Origin: an uncultured Clostridia bacterium
GTDB lineage: Bacteria; Bacillota; Clostridia; Christensenellales; Borkfalkiaceae
Direction: 5' to 3'
DNA length: 8,336 nucleotides
Assembly: GCA_947632165.1 (NCBI GenBank)
Contig: CANROI010000055.1
Span: forward strand, 1 to 8,336
Positions 5,765-8,336 of this stretch are shown here, in pieces. Every line of letters begins with the position of its first letter. Position 1 is the first letter of the stretch. The notes under the pieces were generated by a model. That model made no database searches and was not told the origin of the DNA. It saw only the letters and a list, made by a program, of their open reading frames with translations. The position numbers were made by a program, and so were the translations under genes.

Positions 5765-5966
5765 TGTGGAAAAAGTTGTGGAGGAAGGGGGGAGAAAGCT
5801 GTGGACGGAAGGTGGAAAAGAGCGGGTTTTCCACCCCGCGTTCCGGGGCAAAAAAACCGCGGCGAAAGGGGGCGGAACTGAGCGGCGAAAAAGCGGAGGC
5901 TTTTCCACAGAGAATTCTACTTTGTGGAAAAAGAAGCAAACTTTTTCACCGCCGTTTCGTGGAAAA
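5765..5966. other. Cluster of DnaA-box-like motifs, candidate oriC
   Basis: The DnaA box is TTATCCACA. Three sites match at 8 of 9 bases with the same variant base (TTTTCCACA): 5765-5773 (minus), 5901-5909 (plus) and 5923-5931 (minus). Further 7-of-9 matches are at 5777-5785, 5811-5819 and 5958-5966 (minus) and 5827-5835 (plus), with a weaker one at 5800-5808. Two pairs form perfect 9-base inverted repeats: 5811-5819/5827-5835 with a 7-base gap, and 5901-5909/5923-5931 with a 13-base gap; their centres are about 93 bases apart. The plus strand is strongly purine-rich and G-rich, with GGCGAAA recurring at 5861, 5884, 5973 and 5982. The cluster lies between outward-facing dnaN and rsmG promoters, as in an origin. 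No site is a perfect DnaA box and dnaA is absent, so a DnaA-regulated control region or another protein's binding sites remain possible. Confidence 0.55.
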
Positions 5967-6001
5967 AGGGGGGGCGAAAGGGGCGAAATCAAGCAAGACG
6001 C

Positions 6002-6030
6002 TTGCATCCCGCCCCGTTCTATGGTATAAT
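6002..6030 (+). promoter_or_regulatory. Extended -10 promoter of rsmG
   Basis: TTGCAT (6002-6007), a 17-base spacer and TATAAT (6025-6030), with TG at 6022-6023 giving an extended -10 (TGGTATAAT). Transcription is expected at about 6036-6038, which is the rsmG start codon itself. Confidence 0.8.
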
Positions 6031-6036
6031 CGGAGT

Positions 6037-6717
6037 ATGGATGAAAAGACGGCGCTTGCAACGATCACGGGGGAAAAGCGGGAAAAGTTCGATCTCTTCC
6101 GCGCTTTGCTGCTTGAATACAACGAAAAGTTCAACCTCACGGCCGTGACGGAGGAGAAGGAGATGCGCTATAAGCATTTCCTCGATTCGATCGCGGGGGA
6201 GAGCCTCTTTCCCCAAGGGGCGGCCGTCGCCGAAGTGGGTTCGGGCGCGGGGTTTCCCTCCCTTCCGCTCGCGATCGTGCGGGAGGATCTTTCTTTCACG
6301 CTCTTCGAGAGCGTGAAAAAGAAGTGCGAATTTCTCACAGTCGCGGCGGAGCGGCTCGGTCTTAAGGTCGCCGTCTGCAACCTACGCGCCGAAGACGCGG
6401 CGAGGGGGGAGTACCGCGAACAATTCGATGTCTGCTGCGCCCGCGCCGTCGCGCGGCTGAATACCCTTGCCGAATACTGTCTCCCGCTCGTAAAAGTCGG
6501 GGGGCGGTTCATTGCCTATAAGGGCGACGCGGCCGAAGAGCGGCGGGAGGCCGCGCGGGCGATCTCCGTCCTCGGCGGAAAAGAGGGGGGCGTGTTGGCA
6601 TTTTCCCTGCCCGAGGGGTACGGCAAGCGGGAGATCGTGTGGACCCTCAAGATCAAAAAGACGCCCGAAAAATATCCCCGCGGCAGGGGAAAAGAGAGGA
6701 GCGATCCGCTGAAATGA
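6037..6717 (+). CDS. rsmG: 16S rRNA (guanine-527-N7) methyltransferase RsmG (GidB)
   Basis: RsmG uses S-adenosylmethionine to methylate N7 of G527 in 16S rRNA; its loss is known to give low-level streptomycin resistance. The protein has 226 residues, close to the usual 210-240. It shows YNEKFNLTAVTEEKEMRYKH (28-47) and FLDSIAG, the SAM-binding loop VAEVGSGAGFPSLPLAI (64-80), FESVKKKCEFL (90-100), RAED (117-120), CARAVARLNTLAEYCLPLVK (134-153), GGRFIAYKG (155-163) and a TPEKYPRGRGK end (209-219). GSGAGFP replaces the more common GTGAGFPG, a mild change. ATG at 6037 is the only reasonable start; the frame stays open upstream but with unlikely protein. GGAG at 6032-6035 is one base from the ATG, too near to act, so the message may be leaderless. 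The gene overlaps the next by 4 bases (ATGA). Confidence 0.95.
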   Translation: MDEKTALATITGEKREKFDLFRALLLEYNEKFNLTAVTEEKEMRYKHFLDSIAGESLFPQGAAVAEVGSGAGFPSLPLAIVREDLSFTLFESVKKKCEFLTVAAERLGLKVAVCNLRAEDAARGEYREQFDVCCARAVARLNTLAEYCLPLVKVGGRFIAYKGDAAEERREAARAISVLGGKEGGVLAFSLPEGYGKREIVWTLKIKKTPEKYPRGRGKERSDPLK

Positions 6718-7178
6718 GCCGAGAATTTCCCCAAGTCTGCGCCCTGACCGGGCACCGGGACCTCCCCCCGGAGTTCGATTTCAACGGGCTGACCGACAAG
6801 ATCGAAGAACTCATAAAGGGGGGCTGTACGAGCTTTCTCTGCGGCATGGCGCAGGGATTCGACCTCGCCGCGCTCAATTGCCTCGTCGGGCTGAGGCAGC
6901 GCTACCGCCTCTACCTCGAGGCGTGCATCCCCTACCGGGGGTTTTCCCGTCACTTTGGGCTCGCGGAGCGGGAGGAATACGACCGGCTGCTTTCATGGTG
7001 CGACCGCGAAACGGTGCTCCTGCCCGCCTTCGAGCGCGGATGCTTTCTCCTTCGCGACCGCTATATGGTGGATTGCGCCGACGTGGTGCTCGCCTACTGC
7101 AAGCGGGAGACGGGCGGCACGGCGTACACCGTGCGGTACGCCGAAAAAAAGGGCGTGCCCGTACTGTTTCTTGACTGA
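6714..7178 (+). CDS. SLOG family protein (YpsA/DUF1273-like), probable nucleotide-binding
   Basis: A 154-residue Rossmann-like protein of the SLOG superfamily, which binds nucleotides or related ligands; members include YpsA, DprA and LOG. Visible motifs are CALTGHRDLP (9-18), with the TGHR signature of the YpsA/DUF1273 group, the glycine-rich CGMAQGFDLAA (43-53), CIPYRGF (71-77), RDRYMVDCADVVLAY (114-128), where RNxxMVDxSD is usual, and GGTAYTVRYAEKKGVPV (134-150). YpsA is linked to cell division in Bacillus subtilis; the role here is unknown. The start overlaps the rsmG stop as ATGA, so translation is likely coupled; GAGGAG at 6696-6701 is a little distant (12 bases). An upstream in-frame start inside rsmG is possible but unneeded. 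No membrane segment is seen. No effector domain or neighbour suggests a defence system. Confidence 0.86.
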   Translation: MSREFPQVCALTGHRDLPPEFDFNGLTDKIEELIKGGCTSFLCGMAQGFDLAALNCLVGLRQRYRLYLEACIPYRGFSRHFGLAEREEYDRLLSWCDRETVLLPAFERGCFLLRDRYMVDCADVVLAYCKRETGGTAYTVRYAEKKGVPVLFLD

Positions 7179-7256
7179 CCACCCGAACTGAAAGAGAAAT
7201 CTGTTAAAAACATGCCGCAAGCGGGTATATAAATACTGTAACGGAGGTTATCGCAC

Positions 7257-7868
7257 ATGGAATGGCTGAAAAGTCTGAGCGCACTCGAACATGTCTTTTT
7301 CTGGATGGCGATCGCTGCGACGGCGCTTCTGATCGTGCAGATCATCCTGCTCGTCGTGTCCTTCGGCGGGGGAGACCTCGACGGCGACGGCGACATCGAC
7401 GACTTTGACGGCGACGGCGACACGGACGGCGGGCTCTCCTTTTTTACGGTAAAGGGGCTGACGGCGTTCTTTGCGCTGGGCGGTTGGTGCGGCTTTGCCG
7501 CGGCGAACGCGATCGATAACATCTGGGCGCCCATCCTCATCTTTATCGCGACGGGGGCCGTCGCGCTCCTCGGCGTCGGATTTGCGCTCAAGGGCGTGGC
7601 AAAGCTCGTCTGCTCGGGTAATCTCGAGACGGAGAAGCTCATCGGGAAGTGCGCCACCGTCTATGTGAGCATTCCCGCCGCGCGCGGCGGCAGGGGGAAG
7701 ATCACCCTCACGGCGCAGGGCAAGTTCATGGAGCTCGACGCGGTCACGGACGGCGAACGGCTCGGCGTGGATACGGAGGTGGAGATCGTCGGCTATTCGG
7801 ACGACTTCGCCGTCGTGGAAAAGAAAGATTTTTACGGCAAAGCCGCAGAAATAGAGAAAAAATCATAA
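7257..7868 (+). CDS. NfeD-like membrane protein with acidic DxDxDG segment
   Basis: NfeD-like proteins are encoded next to flotillins or stomatins and are thought to work with them in the membrane; Bacillus subtilis YuaF, beside FloT, is the closest model. The 203-residue protein has hydrophobic segments at about 12-36, 66-86 and 90-117, then a soluble part at about 128-190 (LIGKCATVYVSI, GKITLTAQGKFMELDAVT, EVEIVGYSDDFAVVEKKDF) that fits the NfeD OB-fold, and a short charged tail. Between the first and second segments is a run of aspartates (D40 to D57) with two DGDGD units, resembling calcium loops. The start has GGAGG at 7243-7247, 9 bases upstream. The 78 bases before it contain no clear terminator or promoter (a TATATA/TATAAA box near 7226-7233 lacks a good -35). 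The TAA stop overlaps the flotillin ribosome binding site. Confidence 0.87.
   Translation: MEWLKSLSALEHVFFWMAIAATALLIVQIILLVVSFGGGDLDGDGDIDDFDGDGDTDGGLSFFTVKGLTAFFALGGWCGFAAANAIDNIWAPILIFIATGAVALLGVGFALKGVAKLVCSGNLETEKLIGKCATVYVSIPAARGGRGKITLTAQGKFMELDAVTDGERLGVDTEVEIVGYSDDFAVVEKKDFYGKAAEIEKKS
7380..7422 (+). repeat. 16-base direct repeat encoding DGDGD units
   Basis: GACGGCGACGGCGACA occurs perfectly at 7380-7395 and 7407-7422, in frame within the NfeD-like gene. Each copy encodes a DGDGD unit. The start-to-start distance is 27 bases (9 codons), so the segment may have arisen by in-frame duplication. Confidence 0.8.
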
Positions 7869-7887
7869 GGAGCAGAGAAAAGACACC

Positions 7888-8336
7888 ATGCCTACCGCAA
7901 TTATTGCGATCATCGTCGTGGCGGTGCTCATCATCGCGCTCGTCGTGCTCACCATCGCCGTGCGCTATAAGACCTGCCCGCCCGATAAGATCATGATCAT
8001 CTACGGTAAAATCAAGCCCAATCCCGACGGCACTTACCGGAGCGCGAAATGCGTGCACGGCGGCGCGTCGTTTGTGGCGCCCTTCTTCCAGAAGTACACC
8101 TTCATGGATCTGACTCCGCTTGCGATCAGCGTCGACCTCAAGAGCGCGCTCTCCAAGCAGAACATCCGGATTGACGTGCCGAGTATCTTCACCGTCGGCG
8201 TCTCCACCGATCCCTCGGTCATGCAGAACGCCGCGGAGCGCCTGAGAATGCTCTCCCTCTCGCAGATCTCCGATCTCGCGCGGGACATCATCTTCGGCCA
8301 GCTCCGTCTCGTCATCGCAACGATGAACATCGAAGA
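7888..8336 (+). CDS. Flotillin-like SPFH domain protein, 5' part (cut by window end)
   Basis: Flotillins scaffold membrane microdomains. The visible 149 residues begin MPTAIIAI, followed by one N-terminal membrane helix (about 3-25), then RYKTCPPDKIMIIYGK and the start of an SPFH/PHB domain: GGASFVAPFFQKYTFMDLTP, SVDLKSALSKQNIRIDVPSI, FTVGVSTDPSVMQNAAERL and SLSQISDLARDIIFGQLRL. This follows the FloT/YuaG pattern (RY..x-PD..i...G; QN..i.V....V.v..d...M..A..). The 3' part, including the expected coiled-coil region, lies outside the window. The gene starts 19 bases after the NfeD-like stop; AAGGAG (7867-7872) overlaps that stop and is 15 bases from ATG, longer than usual. The pairing supports a YuaF-FloT-type operon. 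Confidence 0.93.
   Translation, partial: MPTAIIAIIVVAVLIIALVVLTIAVRYKTCPPDKIMIIYGKIKPNPDGTYRSAKCVHGGASFVAPFFQKYTFMDLTPLAISVDLKSALSKQNIRIDVPSIFTVGVSTDPSVMQNAAERLRMLSLSQISDLARDIIFGQLRLVIATMNIE

Noticed and set aside
5811..5840. Hairpin GGTGGAAAA...TTTTCCACC as a terminator
   Set aside because: No T run follows on either strand, and neither flanking gene ends here. It fits better as paired protein-binding sites.
5942..5966. parS or Noc-binding site near the origin candidate
   Set aside because: No TGTTTCACGTGAAACA-like or ATTTCCCGGGAAAT-like palindrome is present; TTTTTCACC is only a partial, one-sided match.
5651..6061. Several overlapping open frames on both strands in the dnaN-rsmG gap, including an in-frame upstream extension of rsmG from 5764
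   Set aside because: They stay open because the strand is purine-rich and lacks stop codons. The peptides are skewed in composition, have no convincing ribosome binding sites, and cover the DnaA-box-like motifs and promoters.
7185..7256. SigW-type ECF promoter before the NfeD-like gene, as reported for the Bacillus yuaF operon
   Set aside because: There is a TGAAAG but no CGTA at the right distance, so the sequence does not support it.
6714..7868. SLOG plus membrane protein as an anti-phage defence module
   Set aside because: The SLOG protein has no effector domain, and the downstream genes form an ordinary NfeD-flotillin pair with a separate ribosome binding site and a 78-base gap.

Overview
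This window looks like a chromosomal replication-origin neighbourhood of a fairly GC-rich member of the Bacillota (Firmicutes), probably an uncultured clostridial lineage. Three things point there: the conserved dnaN, rpmH, rnpA, yidD, yidC and jag set; a YyaC-type protein, a family tied to endospore formers; and strong AAGGAGG-type ribosome binding sites with TTGAC(a)-N17-TATAAT promoters. Assignment below phylum is inference. I see no mobile element, CRISPR array, tRNA or rRNA.

Layout. At the left edge is the 5' end of a CvpA-like membrane protein gene on the minus strand, divergent from yyaC on the plus strand. A 76-residue protein of unknown function follows, with its own promoter and a strong hairpin terminator. 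That hairpin also lies just past the end of a minus-strand block. Read in the direction of transcription, the block is dnaN, rpmH, rnpA, yidD, yidC, jag: the sliding clamp, ribosomal protein L34, the RNase P protein, and membrane-insertion and cell-envelope factors. To the right of dnaN is a 438-base region without a credible gene. Promoters point outward from it in both directions, to dnaN on the minus strand and rsmG on the plus strand. Between them lie many TTTTCCAC/GTGGAAAA motifs, close to the DnaA box TTATCCACA, and there is an AT-rich stretch next to dnaN. This is the best candidate for an origin or origin-like regulatory site. Rightward on the plus strand come rsmG, an overlapping SLOG (YpsA/DUF1273-like) gene, an NfeD-like membrane protein with an acidic DxDxDG segment, and the 5' part of a flotillin running off the edge.

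The unusual points are these. dnaA is not next to dnaN; the box cluster sits where dnaA would be expected. rsmG is separated from jag and turned to the other side of the cluster. The rsmG start codon coincides with the predicted transcription start, which suggests a leaderless mRNA. YidC has an insert of about 145 residues between core TM2 and the FLW loop, and a lysine in place of the groove arginine. Jag has a long, disordered, Gly/Lys/Arg/Tyr-rich tail. I found no clearly new biological system; the noncanonical origin region is the most promising part.
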